Of a stretch of 64,000 bases of DNA, positions 13,701 to 24,239 are shown piece after piece. A program made the translations under genes and the position numbers. Source of the stretch: Atherinomorus stipes (lineage: Eukaryota > Chordata > Actinopteri > Atheriniformes > Atherinidae); NCBI GenBank assembly GCA_023101725.1, contig JALJCO010003555.1, forward strand, positions 23,501-87,500, given 5' to 3'. The notes under the pieces were generated by a model, which saw nothing but the letters and a program-made list of their open reading frames with translations, ran no database searches and was not told the DNA's origin. Each line of letters opens with the position of its first letter. The stretch's first letter is position 1.

Positions 13701-14718
13701 AGCTCGGTAACGGATGTCATGTTCAGCTCAGTAACGGATGTCATGTTCAGCTCGGTAACGGATGTCATGTTCAGCTCAGTAACGGATGTCATGTTCAGCT
13801 CGGTAACGGATGTCATGTTCAGCTCAGTAACGGATGTCATGTTCAGCTCGGTAACGGATGTCATGTTCAGCTCAGTAACGGATGTCATGTTCAGCTCGGT
13901 AACGGATGACATGTTCAGCTCGGTAACGGATGACATGTTCAGCTCGGTAACGGATGTCATGTTCAGCTCAGTAACGGATGACATGTTCAGCTCGGTAACG
14001 GATGTCATGTTCAGCTCAGTAACGGATGTCAGGTCCAGAACTCCAGAACTATCTGGGTTATTTCAGTCGCTGACCAGATCACAAATGTCCCGGTATCCAG
14101 ATTTGTTCCAACAACCGTGTGAAGGTGTGATGCCGCCCCACCTCCAGATTATTCTGAAATTCACAAACACGTTTTCATCATTTATGCTTTTACCCATTGA
14201 AAGTAGTTTTTCTTCTAAAATCATGCCGTTGATTTAAATCGAACCTATATATATAAATTTTTGCCAAAATGAACTTTAAATTAATTAAGAAAAACTAACT
14301 GGATTTTTCTTTACTGTGATAAAACATCTTGTTGATTTACAGAGAACTTTATGATTTCTTTACTTACTGACGTGTGATAAATGGAGATGAATCAGGAGTC
14401 TAAAGTCTGAACTAAAACCGTCTCACATCAACGTCTGGAGCTCTGCCGGGTTTATACCCGGATTCACGGCGTTCACGTCCGAGTCTCGTCAGACGTCACA
14501 GAGACCTGATGGTGACTTCGTCTTATCCCAGATCTGCCATCAGCACTCGGTGTGATGTCACAGCAGGTGTAGTGATGTCACGGCAGGTGTGATGGTGTCA
14601 CAGCAGGTGTAGTGATGTCACAGCAGATGTGGTGATGTCACGGCGTGTGCGTCTCACCTGATAGGATGAGGAGGACGGTGAGGAAGGTCTGATGTGCTGG
14701 AGGGAAGACGGTGGCCAT
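5423..14718 (-). CDS. TIM/HAVCR-family receptor (TIMD4/HAVCR1-like), 8 coding exons, 259 aa
   Basis: Cell-surface receptor of the T-cell immunoglobulin and mucin family, whose members bind phosphatidylserine and regulate immune cells or engulf apoptotic cells. Coding exons (minus strand): 14718-14658, 11047-10869, 8166-8004, 7826-7728, 7461-7382, 5767-5689, 5619-5586, 5507-5423. All junctions are GT-AG and phases agree (1,0,1,1,0,1,2). Seen: hydrophobic signal peptide 1-21; IgV domain about 25-134 with the six TIM cysteines C42, C55, C60, C65, C112, C113; DSGPYCCRV at 107-115; IFND at 120-123, matching the (W)FND metal and phosphatidylserine site; short Ser/Thr-rich stalk 135-167; sequon N184-S-T; transmembrane helix 198-219; tail with Y243 and Y256 (NIYTLD). 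The stop TAG is at 5425-5423. The donor after exon 4 (GTCTGC) is weak, so the stalk is less certain. The sequence supports the family but does not separate TIMD4 from HAVCR1; the tail tyrosine favours a HAVCR1-like member. Confidence 0.88.
5801..5846. repeat. (GA)n microsatellite
   Basis: Near-perfect GA repeat. On the TIM gene strand it is a CT-rich tract about 35-80 nt upstream of the transmembrane exon acceptor, extending its polypyrimidine tract. Confidence 0.95.
5895..7318. repeat. 44-bp minisatellite, about 32 copies
   Basis: Unit of 44 bp containing cctggacccccacagtctga and tgatccatgctggt, with indels in the middle of the array. It fills nearly all of the TIM intron between the stalk exon (7382-7461) and the transmembrane exon (5689-5767). 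Confidence 0.95.
8961..10244. mobile_element. hAT-type non-autonomous element (family B), copy 1
   Basis: Termini AGGGGTGTCCCC at both ends in inverted orientation, 1284 bp, within the TIM intron that splits the IgV domain. Internal GTCGACGAAT/ATTCGTCGA motifs lie near both ends. No long transposase ORF. A partial inverted copy lies at 30900-31869. Confidence 0.8.
10246..10701. repeat. interspersed repeat flanked by (TA)n microsatellites
   Basis: (TA)n at 10246-10365 and 10662-10701 bracket a sequence (about 10371-10660) of a very common fish interspersed type: tctgtaccgcttatccag, then ctgtcgcaggaccaacacag, then ggggagaacatgcaaactcc. A second, shorter inverted copy is at 42245-42475. I do not assign the family. 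Confidence 0.8.
11140..13035. repeat. 21-bp minisatellite, about 90 copies
   Basis: Unit ctcctaggattactttactga with many variants; most units carry the CCTAGG palindrome. It lies in TIM intron 1, about 95 bp upstream of the first IgV exon. Because 21 is a multiple of 3, heptad ORFs run on both strands; I regard them as non-coding. Confidence 0.95.
13527..14031. repeat. 24-bp minisatellite, 21 copies
   Basis: 21 nearly identical 24-bp units (start atgttcagctc, end gtaacggatg) with only two variable positions, base 12 (A/G) and base 23 (T/A). Open on both strands. Very low divergence points to recent expansion or ongoing homogenisation. Lies in TIM intron 1. Confidence 0.97.
14548..14655. repeat. 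about 20-bp minisatellite, 5 copies
   Basis: Copies of gtgatgtcacagcaggtgta, immediately intronic of the TIM signal-peptide exon (donor at 14657). Confidence 0.8.
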
Positions 14719-14924
14719 GCTGAATGTTTCCAGACAACAAGAGAACAGAGCAGCTCTGTGGTGGAGGTCTGGGGGGTCAGTAGGGGAGGGGTCTGAGGGG
14801 GGAGGAGTCACGGGAGACTGTGTCTGTCTGAGTGAAGATGATGAAGATGATGAAGGTGATGTTCCTGAATGCTAACAGATGAGTCTTTTCTCTAATTCAA
14901 ATCATCTAAGTCATGTAATGATCC

Positions 14925-15510
14925 AGATTAGAACCCGACCAGAACCGGATCTGTTCTCTGAGAACTCCAGAACCTCACAAGAATCGGGTCAGTTCTCTGA
15001 AAACACCAGAACCCGAGCAGAACCGAATCTGTTCTCTGAGAACACCAGAACCCGACCAAAACCCGATCTGTTCTCGGAGACCACCAGAACCTGATCTGTT
15101 CACTGAGACCACCAAAACCGGATCTGTTCTCTGAGAACACCAGAACCCGAGCAGAACCGGATCTGTTCTCTGAGAACACCAGAACCCGAGCAGAACCGGA
15201 TCTGTTCTCTGAGACCACCAGAACCCGAGCAGAACCGGATCTGTTCTCTGAGAACACCAGAACCTGATCTGTTCACTGAGACCACCAGAACCGGATCTGT
15301 TCTCTGAGAACACCAGAACCCGACCAAAACTAGATCTGTTCTCTGAGAACACCAGAACCCGACCAGAACCAGATCTGTTCTCTGAGAACACCAGAACCCG
15401 AGCAGAACCGGATCTGTTCTCTGAGAACACCAGAACCCAAGCAGAACCGGATCTGTTCTCTGAGAACACCAGAACCTGAGCAGAACCGGGTCAGTTCTCT
15501 GAGAACCGGA
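14925..15510. repeat. 39-bp minisatellite upstream of the TIM start codon, about 15 copies
   Basis: Unit of 39 bp beginning gttctctgagaacaccagaa. Most units carry the 13-bp palindrome GTTCTCTGAGAAC. The array starts about 210 bp upstream of the TIM ATG, so it sits in the likely promoter or 5' UTR region. Confidence 0.93.
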
Positions 15511-15916
15511 CCAGAATCTGGACTATGGGTGATGAAGGAGGGATTTCAGTGTGAAGAAACAAAGACTTTCTGTCTCACTAACTCAGCGGAGACGTCACCG
15601 GCACACAGAGACTCCTTTCTTCACATATCTCTGTTTCCTTCATTTTGTCTCTTTTTCTCCTCGAACTGACAACATTAAAGCTCGTTGTTGAAAACAGAAA
15701 TTTCATTTTTTAGATCTGTGCTGACTGTTTTTGGTTAATTTCTCTCTAACTTCTGAAACTGCAGTTCCAGAAGCGCCTCTGAGTAAATAAGTAAAAGCAG
15801 AATAGTTTTCATTCCCAGTAAACCATGAAGCCACATTATTTCTGATTTATACCATGGTCAGTGAGACTTCTAATGTCAACTGGTGTGCATTGTTTTTGTA
15901 TATATGCACACCTAGG
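15511..15916. other. unassigned sequence
   Basis: AT-rich sequence between the 39-bp array and the Tc1 element. No gene or repeat recognised. Confidence 0.4.
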
Positions 15917-15918
15917 TA

Positions 15919-17444
15919 CACTGCCCGGCCAAAAAGAAAAGTCGCCAACAAAAAAAGGTCAAACATTAAAAGGTTGAATATGGAACATTTTTATTAAAAG
16001 CTATATTTTTTAAAAAAATAATACCTCCACAGGTCGTTTGGGGGTTTACAGAATGAAAGTACAACGTTTCCCAGAAAAATTATATTTAGCCTAAAAATAA
16101 TTATAAAATAAATTTTGACGGGTTCGATAATGGCATTTTATTTACGTCTATAAGCCAATACAAACCGCCATTGCAGGTTGCCAAATAGGATCTCTGTGTG
16201 GACACAATATTTCGGTCATGGTGAGGCTTGTACAGGGGAAAGAGTGGAGACGACGAGTGAAGCAGCTGCTTCAGAGCCCTGGAGATGTTATCTGTTTCTG
16301 AGGAGGAGTGACCTGAGAAGAGCAAAACCTGGAGTAAATTTTGGGGAAGACTTCACTAAATGGACCCACATAAATGTTTTCCACGGAGTAAAACACGGAA
16401 ATGGCGACTTTTCTCCTGGATCGGTAAGCTAGCTTGTTTGCTAACATGGCTAACATTAGCTGTCAGTTATAAACTCCTCTGTGTTACTTGTTGGACATGC
16501 TGCAGACTGTTGGTCACTTGCGTATCGGCAGTGAGTCTGGCATCCCAGCGGCTGGAGCTGTTTTTCTGCAGTTGCAACTACAACCTAGACACACGTGATG
16601 TCGCTGTTCTGTCCGGCCTTTAGCTTTGATTGCGGCAGCATTCGCTGTGTTTCCAGAAGCTTCTGCAATGTCACCAGTTTTATTTGCATCCTGTTGCATC
16701 AATTTTTCACCAAGATCTTGATGATGATTTTAGAGTCTGACCACAGCACATCCCAAAGATTCTCAATGGGGTTCAGGTCTGGACTCTGTGGGGGCCAATC
16801 CATGTGTGAAAATGATGTCTGATGATCCCTGAACCATCTTTCACAATCTGAGCCCGATAAATTCTGGCACGGTCATCTTGGAATATGGCCGTGCCATCAG
16901 GAAAGAAACATCCATTGATGGAATAACCTGCTCATTCAGTATATTCAGGTATCAGCTGACCTCATTATCTGAGCTCATACTGTTGCTGAACCTGGACCTG
17001 AGCAACTGCAGCAACCCCAGATCATCACACTGCCCCCACAGGCTCATACAGTAGCACTAGGCATGATGCTGCATCACTTCATCTGCCTTTCCGGCCACAT
17101 TTCTTCCTGGAAGACGATGGTCCACTATCCTTCCAGTTTTTCATAATGCGTTGGACTGTTCTGAACCCAGTTTTAGTAGTTTCTGCATCTCCTTAGATGT
17201 TTTCACCTCTTGATGCCAATGATTTGACCCTTATCAGACAGACTAACATCTTTTCCAAGACCACGGATGTGTCTTTCGACATGGTTGTTTAGGAAATGAG
17301 AAGCAACTCATTGCACCAGTTGGGGTGAAATAACTTGTTGCCAGCTGAAAGATAATCGCCCATGCAGTAATTATCCAATAGGAGGCTCGTACCTATTTGC
17401 TTAGTTAAATCCAGGTGGCGACTTTTTTTTTTGGCCAGGCAGTA
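15919..17444 (-). mobile_element. Tc1-like transposon relic with TA duplication, carrying a nested insertion
   Basis: Ends CACTGCCCGGCC and, inverted, TACTGCCTGGCC, each followed by AAAAAGTCGCCA-like sequence; TA lies at 15917-15918 and 17445-17446. Minus-strand text at about 16640-17330 matches decayed Tc1 transposase, with many stops. Positions 15967-16617 are a nested family-A element. Confidence 0.8.
15967..16617 (+). mobile_element. TTAA-type non-autonomous element (family A), copy 1
   Basis: Begins AAAGGTTGAATATGGAACA and is near-identical over about 600 bp to 40804-41476. The right terminus is lost at the Tc1 junction. Confidence 0.8.
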
Positions 17445-17685
17445 TAGATCACTGTCATATCATTACGCCATGGTATTATATAACCATAGCAATCCTCAAA
17501 CCAGCTGCCAACATAAAATAGATCCTATACTCAAACATGTTTAGCGGTTTAGTAAAGTGAATAAACATTTTCCATTAAATGTTTATTCTGTAGGACCATG
17601 GTATAAGCGGATTAAACAGCTGGGATCCATGAATCATACAGCTCCTCATTGCTTAATCCTTACGTAATCATTATTATTTCAGCTG

Positions 17686-17950
17686 TAAACGTGTTTATTT
17701 CTGATGTAAACATGTTTATTTCTGCTGTAAACATGTTTATTTCTGATGAAATCTTGTGTATATCTGATGTAAACATGTTTATTTCTGATGTAATCATGTG
17801 TATATCTGATGTAATCATGTTTATATCTGATGTAAACATGTTTATTTCTGCTGTAATCATGTTTATATCTGATGTAATCATGTTTATTTCTGATGTAAAC
17901 ATGTTTATTTCTGCTGTAAACATGTTTATATCTGATGTAAAAATGTGTAT
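17686..17950. repeat. 21-bp minisatellite with GTAAACA motifs, about 12 copies
   Basis: Unit gtaaacatgtttatttctgat, many with the 12-bp palindrome TAAACATGTTTA. It appears homologous, inverted, to the array at 24240-24440. Confidence 0.92.
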
Positions 17951-18988
17951 CTGATGAACAATTTACTTTGCTGCATTTTTTTTTAGCTCTTTATGCATAT
18001 TAATTCTGTTCAAGTTTGCAACCGAGTAAACTCAGAGTCTGTGATGGTTCAGCATCACAAATTATAAGTGGGTGATGTTGGCTCCATCTTAGGAACTTTA
18101 AACGATCGCATAAACTGGTGAGTTCATCTCCATGTCCTTCACACTCATTGTGCAACTTCAACGTCCAAACTGAACATAATTTCTCAACAACTCTCTGAAT
18201 GTGAACATAAAGGCAGTAGAGCACATAACTCAGATTTATAGGATAACAATCATAAAAGGGTAATTTCCTGTTGAATTTGCATTTCCCATGAGCCTTTGTG
18301 GTCCATAAATAGCCCCGCCCCCTTTGTTGTTCATGCATGCTGAAGCTGAAACAACTTAAAGGTAGAGTCCAAAGTCCCTCCAGCGTTTCTGTTTGCAAAT
18401 AACCGTATTCAAACTGAGCTCCTCCCTCTCAGGCTAATGGCCGCCTCGTTCTTAATTCAAGCTTCTCCTTCAGAGCTCAGAAGCGGGTAAAAGCCAAACT
18501 AATATTAACTCTGGTTTTCCAAAGTGCATTATCTGAAGCTCTTACCTTTCCTTCAGTGCATCCGTGGTTTTTTCTTTCTTTCTTTTTTTTTCCTTCGAGA
18601 GTTCAAGTGACTGCCGTCTGCTCCAATCATGAGCTTATTTCGACACAGCGTCATGCTCTTAGCTCTGTCATTGGCTGCCGATATAAACAGAAATCTCCAC
18701 CCAGAAACGTCCCTAACACAACAAAACAATACAAAAGAGCGAATTACAGGCAGGGGGGAGAGAGAGTTGCATTCAAACGCACCACGGCACGGGAGTAGAG
18801 GCCCAAAGGCGGCGCTTGAGACGGATTTCACTTGCTCAAGTCTAACGTTTATTTTCACGGGGGGAACTTCGGACTCAACCTTTAATAAATTTACTTTGAG
18901 TGAAAGGAAAAATTTATGTCAGATTAGAGAGTGTTTTTTTTTAGTTGATTTGACTAAAAAAATAAGATTTCATGCCCAAACCAAAATA
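17951..18988. other. unassigned sequence
   Basis: No gene recognised. The short ORFs have no domain I know. Probably degraded repeats; there is a T-rich stretch around 18570-18592. Confidence 0.4.
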
Positions 18989-18989
18989 G

Positions 18990-20168
18990 CTAAATGTTGA
19001 ATATGGAACACGGACAGAACAGCTACATCACGTCTAGGTTGTAGTTGCAACGGCAGAAAAACAACTCCAGCCGCTGGGATGCCAGACTCACTGCTGATGC
19101 GCAAGTGACCAACAGCCTGCCGCATGTCCAACAAGTAACACAGAGGAGTTTATAACGTTAGCCACGTTAGCAAACAAGTTAGCTTACCGATCCAGGAGGA
19201 AAGTCGGCACTTTCATGTTTTGACATCATGAAAAACGTTTATGTGGGTCCATCTAGTGTAGCTTCACCTACATTTACCCCAGTTTTTGCTCCTCTCAGGT
19301 CACTCCTCTTCAGAGACAGATAATATCTCCAGCCTCTGAAGCAGCTGCTGGACTCACCGACTCCACTCTTTCCCCCTGAATCAGCCTTAAGGCCCATTCA
19401 CATCCTTCGATAAATACGGATACGGACGCTTTCATCCGTGTCCGGAGGTTGTTTCGTCCGTCAGTATGCCGGTGTGAGAAAGATTACGAATCTGGAGTGC
19501 TCCGGACGAAACAGAGCAATACCAGCGGACATCGTGGCGGCAGAATAGAGTCAGAGTTTACAGTTTACCCATTCGTGAAAATCGAAGAGGAAGAGTAGGA
19601 AGCCGGCATTTAAAAATGCCAAATATTAAATTACTTTGACCACTTCTAAGTGGTCGGACATGCCACCACTGCGTACACTTATCTTTTTTTCCGGCTTTCC
19701 TTTAGTAGACGTGGCAAAACTACCTCCTCTACCGACTCGCGATGGTCGATGGCGGTAAAATTTAGTGCAACGCTGCCCCCTAGAGGATGTACGTAGCAAC
19801 ATTCATAACAACACTGAAACTGGATGGAGGTATGTTGGCCAGTAACAAAGACAACATTTGGTACGGACGAGCCAATTTCGTCAGTATCCGGAGCTATGAA
19901 GAAAGCTTTACTGTGCCCAACATGCTATTACCACACAGAGATCGTATCTGGCAACCCGCAATGGCGGCACGTATTGGCTTGTAGATATAAACATAACGCC
20001 ATTGTCAAACCCGATAAAATTTATTTTATATTTATTTTCAGGCTAAATACAATTTTTTTTTAAGGAAATGTTGTACTTTCATTCTGCACCCCCCCCAAAT
20101 GACCCATGGAGGTTTGTTTTTTTTACATATAGCTTCTAATAAAAATATTCCATATTCAACCTTTAAGT
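18990..20168 (-). mobile_element. TTAA-type element (family A), copy 2, disrupted
   Basis: Inverted relative to copies 1 and 3; ends CCATATTCAACCTTTAA at 20150-20166. An unrelated block at about 19388-19930, starting TTAAGGCCCATTCACATCC, interrupts it and replaced some host sequence. Confidence 0.75.
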
Positions 20169-21219
20169 TACTGTACATAAATGTAAATAAGTCTTTAATG
20201 TAAACTACAGCCCAGATACTCTTTTTAGAGGGAGTTTGTGGAATGTGGGAGGGAGACGTGACAGCTTAAAGGTAGGCTATTTAATGAACACCACAGTCTT
20301 TTTCATTTAAATTATGTTCAGTACTTGTATAGTTTCATTTCTTTACACTGACTGCTTTATTTTAATTGATTGAGACAGTGAAAGTGGGGACATGATCACA
20401 TTTTTTAAATCACTTTTTCTTAATACAAGACATGAGCGACTGGAGCGCGAAATTCTCCCAGTTGAAACTTTCTTTCGGGAGTCTGTTTCAGCCTGTCAGA
20501 CATTCCCTGAGACACAGCTAAACTAAGCATGAACGTTACAGAGCTGCCAACTTTTTAAAGAACCTTTTAAATTGAGATTTGGTAGAACCAACCAAAATTT
20601 TTCCACACATGCCGCGCCAGATTGGGACACAAAGTCAGGCTGGAAGTCATCACTCATTCACATGAGCATACTGATATCGGGATATGATATTTACACATAT
20701 TGTTATATCGTGGTATTAGTTGTGCAATATTTTTTTGCTTTTTTTTTCAGTAATGACCCGGCTGCACCTCGACTGACTACATAGGGGTCACTTGATTAAT
20801 AGGGGTGGGAAAAAATATCGATACACTGAAATATTGCGATATTTTCATATGCCGATACCATATATATATTTAAAAACGCAGTATTGATCTATTTTACAAA
20901 TGACATCTCGCGAGACATCATCATTTTGTTGCAAAATCTCATTAAATTGCACGAAATACTGCAAGATTTTGTAACAGAACGAGCCTGCCCCGGAGCAGGC
21001 TAGTTACCATGGTTACTCAGTGGGCACTCCGGTAAACCACGTTGATGGAAGAGAACTCTCTCTTAAATAAGCCAGACTGATGGATAGCCAGGCTTTCCCT
21101 TAATCCAGCTTCCTGGAATGACCCCCGGGTCCTCGCGGACGAATCTCGTTGCTGGCCACCGGAGGTGTCCGCGTGGACAGGCACCTTCACATAAATGTCT
21201 TTACAGACTTTTACTTTGA
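20169..21219. other. unassigned sequence with one transposon terminus
   Basis: No gene. AGGGGTGGGAAAAAATATCG at 20803 looks like the terminus of a hAT-type element whose other end I could not fix. Confidence 0.35.
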
Positions 21220-21260
21220 AAGACATGACCGGAAATAAGCGGAAGTGATAGTTTGCAGTA
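21220..21260 (+). promoter_or_regulatory. candidate pgap2 promoter with two ETS-type sites
   Basis: Two ETS-type sites, ACCGGAAAT and GCGGAAGTG, lie about 3 bp apart at 21228-21247 at the edge of a CpG-richer stretch. No TATA box is obvious. Paired ETS sites are common in housekeeping promoters, which suits pgap2. Inferred. Confidence 0.4.
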
Positions 21261-21539
21261 GTTAACTTGATGCCGGTGATGCGTAGGACAGAGTTCGGTC
21301 CAGAGCCCAGAAGAAGTTCTGCTCAGGTAGATTTTGAGGTGAGGTGCGCGTGAGGGGGTCTCCGTAGCTGGAGGGAAGTTGGAGTAGCCGTTCCCAACTG
21401 GAAGTGCGGTTTGCGGTGAAATCAGAGCTCGCGAGGCTAATCAGAGCTAGCCGCGAGGCTAATCAGAGCTAACAGGATTATCAGCCGCACCAGAGACCAG
21501 CTAACGGGGGAGCATGCTGCCGAACCGACACCTGTGAAG
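21255..21539 (+). other. candidate non-coding first exon of pgap2
   Basis: CpG-richer sequence ending in a consensus donor, AAG|GTGAGT, at 21539/21540. The first pgap2 coding exon has an acceptor (tttttccag) one base before its ATG, so a 5' untranslated exon must lie upstream, and this is the best candidate seen. The 5' boundary is a guess. It contains three near-identical short copies of a cgaggctaatcagagct motif at about 21430-21475. Confidence 0.4.
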
Positions 21540-21627
21540 GTGAGTGCGGTGTGACGTCACGCAGGGAAGCGCTGGATGAGGTGAAGGTTAAGGTCAATGA
21601 CTGAAGTTCAGGTCAGATAGTACTTTA

Positions 21628-21672
21628 GATGTCAGTAGTAGCAGTAGTAGTAGTAGTAGTAGTGGTAGTGGT
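21628..21672. repeat. (GTA)n microsatellite
   Basis: Trinucleotide run of agtagtagtagt degrading to gtggtggtg. The following text (cctttatttaaaaccagg) resembles a retroposon 3' tail. Confidence 0.9.
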
Positions 21673-21878
21673 GGTGACCTTTATTTAAAACCAGGTAAGT
21701 CAGGTGAGTAGCGGTTTTCATGACGACCTGTTCAAGATGCAGCAGAGGAAACACCAGACAAAGAAAAACAAATACCACATTACTGTTTAAAAGTGTTGGG
21801 AAAAGAATTATAAATACACAAACAACAAATTATTCATAGTTAATAGCTAACAACAAGTATACATGCATTCATACCCTA

Positions 21879-22076
21879 CTCACAAAAAGTTAGGGGTATT
21901 CGACTTTCCATTATAATTTCAGGAAAATAAAGTGTTCATATTTAGCCATTGAACAATGTACATGTGCATCTAAAAGTTTAGAGAGAGTGTAATTCAGTTC
22001 ACTTGGACAAGTCGCAGTGGATTTTAAGTTCATTCTGACATCATACAAAAAACAAATATCCCTAACTTTTTGTGAG
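21879..22076. mobile_element. 198-bp mariner/Tc1-type MITE
   Basis: Inverted termini CTCACAAAAAGTTAGGG, with TA on both sides (21877-21878 and 22077-22078). No coding capacity. The TA duplication and TIRs fit a mariner-type MITE. Confidence 0.88.
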
Positions 22077-22682
22077 TAGTGAGTGGGTATATACATATAT
22101 CTATACATGTATTTGTACCAAACACTCGGGCCTTGTGTATGGAGTTATATACACGCACAGACAAATCAAGTAAAAATAAATTAGGAACTACCTGGGTGTG
22201 TAGCAGGTGTTGAGCTCTTTACATGATTATACGTCTGAAATCTGCCTTCAGGGAATGACATATGCTTGTGCAAAGACATCATCGCTACATGAATCACATA
22301 GTACTGTATGACATCACTTTTCCGCACTGGTCAGCCATGGTGGTCACTCTTAATCACAACAGCAACAAACGACAGGCTTACAGGTGAGGAATTCCAGGCT
22401 AGTTAAGGTGAATGCTGGATGGAAGTGAGTATGTGCCACAGTAAAAAGTATAGTTTTTGCACTTCTAACAAAAGCAAAACAACTGCAATAATGAACAAAT
22501 GATGATTCTCAACAAAAGGCATTACCCCCCACCCCCAAATGCTGTGCATTTTTTCTTGTCTCATGGTAAATGTTTTGAATACGCTTGACATTATAATTGC
22601 CCTGCAGAAAAAGTTTGGGAACCACTGGTTCATAGCATGATGTCAGAATGGACTTCTTTCATTAAATTGTTTGAGAGGAACG

Positions 22683-23079
22683 TAGGGATGTAACGATATA
22701 GAATTTAATATCACGGTGATTGTGACCAAAATAATCACAGTTATCATTTTTATTGCAGTATTACAGAAATACCCCCCCAGCATCTTTCAAAATATCCAAA
22801 ATGGGTCTAAATGTCTACTTTGTCCTTTTGAAGGGGGAAAAACCTCAAAAGACCTGTCCACCTTGGTGCCTTCGTTGCCTTTTGCCATGTTTTCATGAAT
22901 GAAACATTGCAAACTGCAACTGCTGCTGCTTTTCCAGCCAATGAGCAGCATCACTGGGAGTTTTTCAAAGTGCAGTAATCAGTCACGGTTTAAACGATAA
23001 TAAAATTTAGAAACAATATTACTAATCGTTGGTAATTTTATCAAGGTTAACCCCTTTACCGGTAATCATTACATCCCTA
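22683..23079 (+). mobile_element. hAT-type MITE (family C), copy 1
   Basis: Inverted termini TAGGGATGTAAC / ATTACATCCCTA, 397 bp. Inverted homologue of 23283-23680. No coding capacity. Confidence 0.85.
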
Positions 23080-23282
23080 AGATGAAGACATTACCACATC
23101 ATAATTCTATTTAAATGTCAAAACTTCAACCTAAAATCCACTACAACCTTTCCAGGTAAACTGAATTAGACTTTCTCTAAACTGCACAAATGCACAATAT
23201 ATGTATGTGGTATATAGGATGGGCGTTTTAGGAAAGTCAAGTAGTCAGGCCAATCAAAATCGATTAATCAATTAGTTGTGAC

Positions 23283-23680
23283 TAGGAATGTTACAATTAC
23301 CGGTAAAATGATTAACCGTGATACAATTAACAATGATTAGTAATACCATTTCAAATTTTATTTTTTGTTTAAACTGTGACTGATTACTGCACTTTGAAAA
23401 ACTCCCAGTGATGCTGCTCATTAGCTGGAAAAGCAGCAGCAGTCGCAGTTTGCAATGTTTAATTCATGAAAACACGGCAGAAGGCAACGAAGGCACCAAG
23501 GTGGACAGGTCTTTTGAGGTTTTTCCCACTTCAAAAAGGACAAAGTAGACATTTAGACCCATTTTGGATATTTTGAAAGATGCTGGGGGGTATTTCTATA
23601 ATACTGCAATAAAAATGATAATCGTGATTGTTTTGGTTACAATCACCGTGATATGACATTTTTATATCGTTACATCTCTA
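23283..23680 (-). mobile_element. hAT-type MITE (family C), copy 2, inverted
   Basis: 398 bp, opposite orientation to copy 1. Flanked by GTTGTGAC on the left and GTCGTGAC on the right, an 8-bp duplication with one mismatch, which is the hAT signature. Confidence 0.88.
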
Positions 23681-23689
23681 GTCGTGACG

Positions 23690-24190
23690 TCATCAATAAT
23701 AAAACAAAAAATACTTATATCCCCACAGGGAAATCATAAGACGTGTGAGATCTTATTTATATATTGGGTGTGTTCCATACATCAGCTTTTTATCTTGTTT
23801 TATTTTATTATAGTGTGGCTCTAATGTGCTTTATTGCACAGTAGAGAAAGTGGATCAGGGAGGATGGGACTGAACCGGACTGTCTGCGCTCATGTGCAGA
23901 GAGAAATGCGCTGATCTGGTTGCCATGGTAGATCAGTGACTCTGTGCTTGATTGCGAGGGTCTGTATGAGGAAGCCGCAAGCGTGCACTTATCCAAGATA
24001 GGCTTCGCCTGGCGGATCAATCAGTGCCTACTTATCCTGGCTTACGGTTTGAGCAACCAATAAAGCATGGATGGCCATGTTGTGGATTGAATGAGCCCAG
24101 CCAAGTTTTAAATCCTGGATCATGGAGTCCTAGTTTCGTGCAATAAACCCTTGCTGGACTGTAAACAATCACAACACGTCTGCTGTAAAC
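23690..24190. other. unassigned sequence
   Basis: No gene or element boundary recognised. Lies in the inferred 5' UTR intron of pgap2. Confidence 0.35.
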
Positions 24191-24239
24191 AATCACATCA
24201 CGTCTGCTTTACTGTGAAAAAACGTAAAAAACTTTAGAA

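Noticed and set aside
13478..14237. 236-aa plus-strand and 176-aa minus-strand ORFs of 8-residue repeats
   Set aside because: Both strands open because the unit is 24 bp; intronic, no splice sites or conserved domain.
11140..15510. CRISPR-like array
   Set aside because: The repeats are directly tandem with no unique spacers, and the context is eukaryotic.
16178..16432. ORF in family-A elements
   Set aside because: The same frame is broken by indels in the other copies at 19.3 and 41.1 kb, so no conserved protein.
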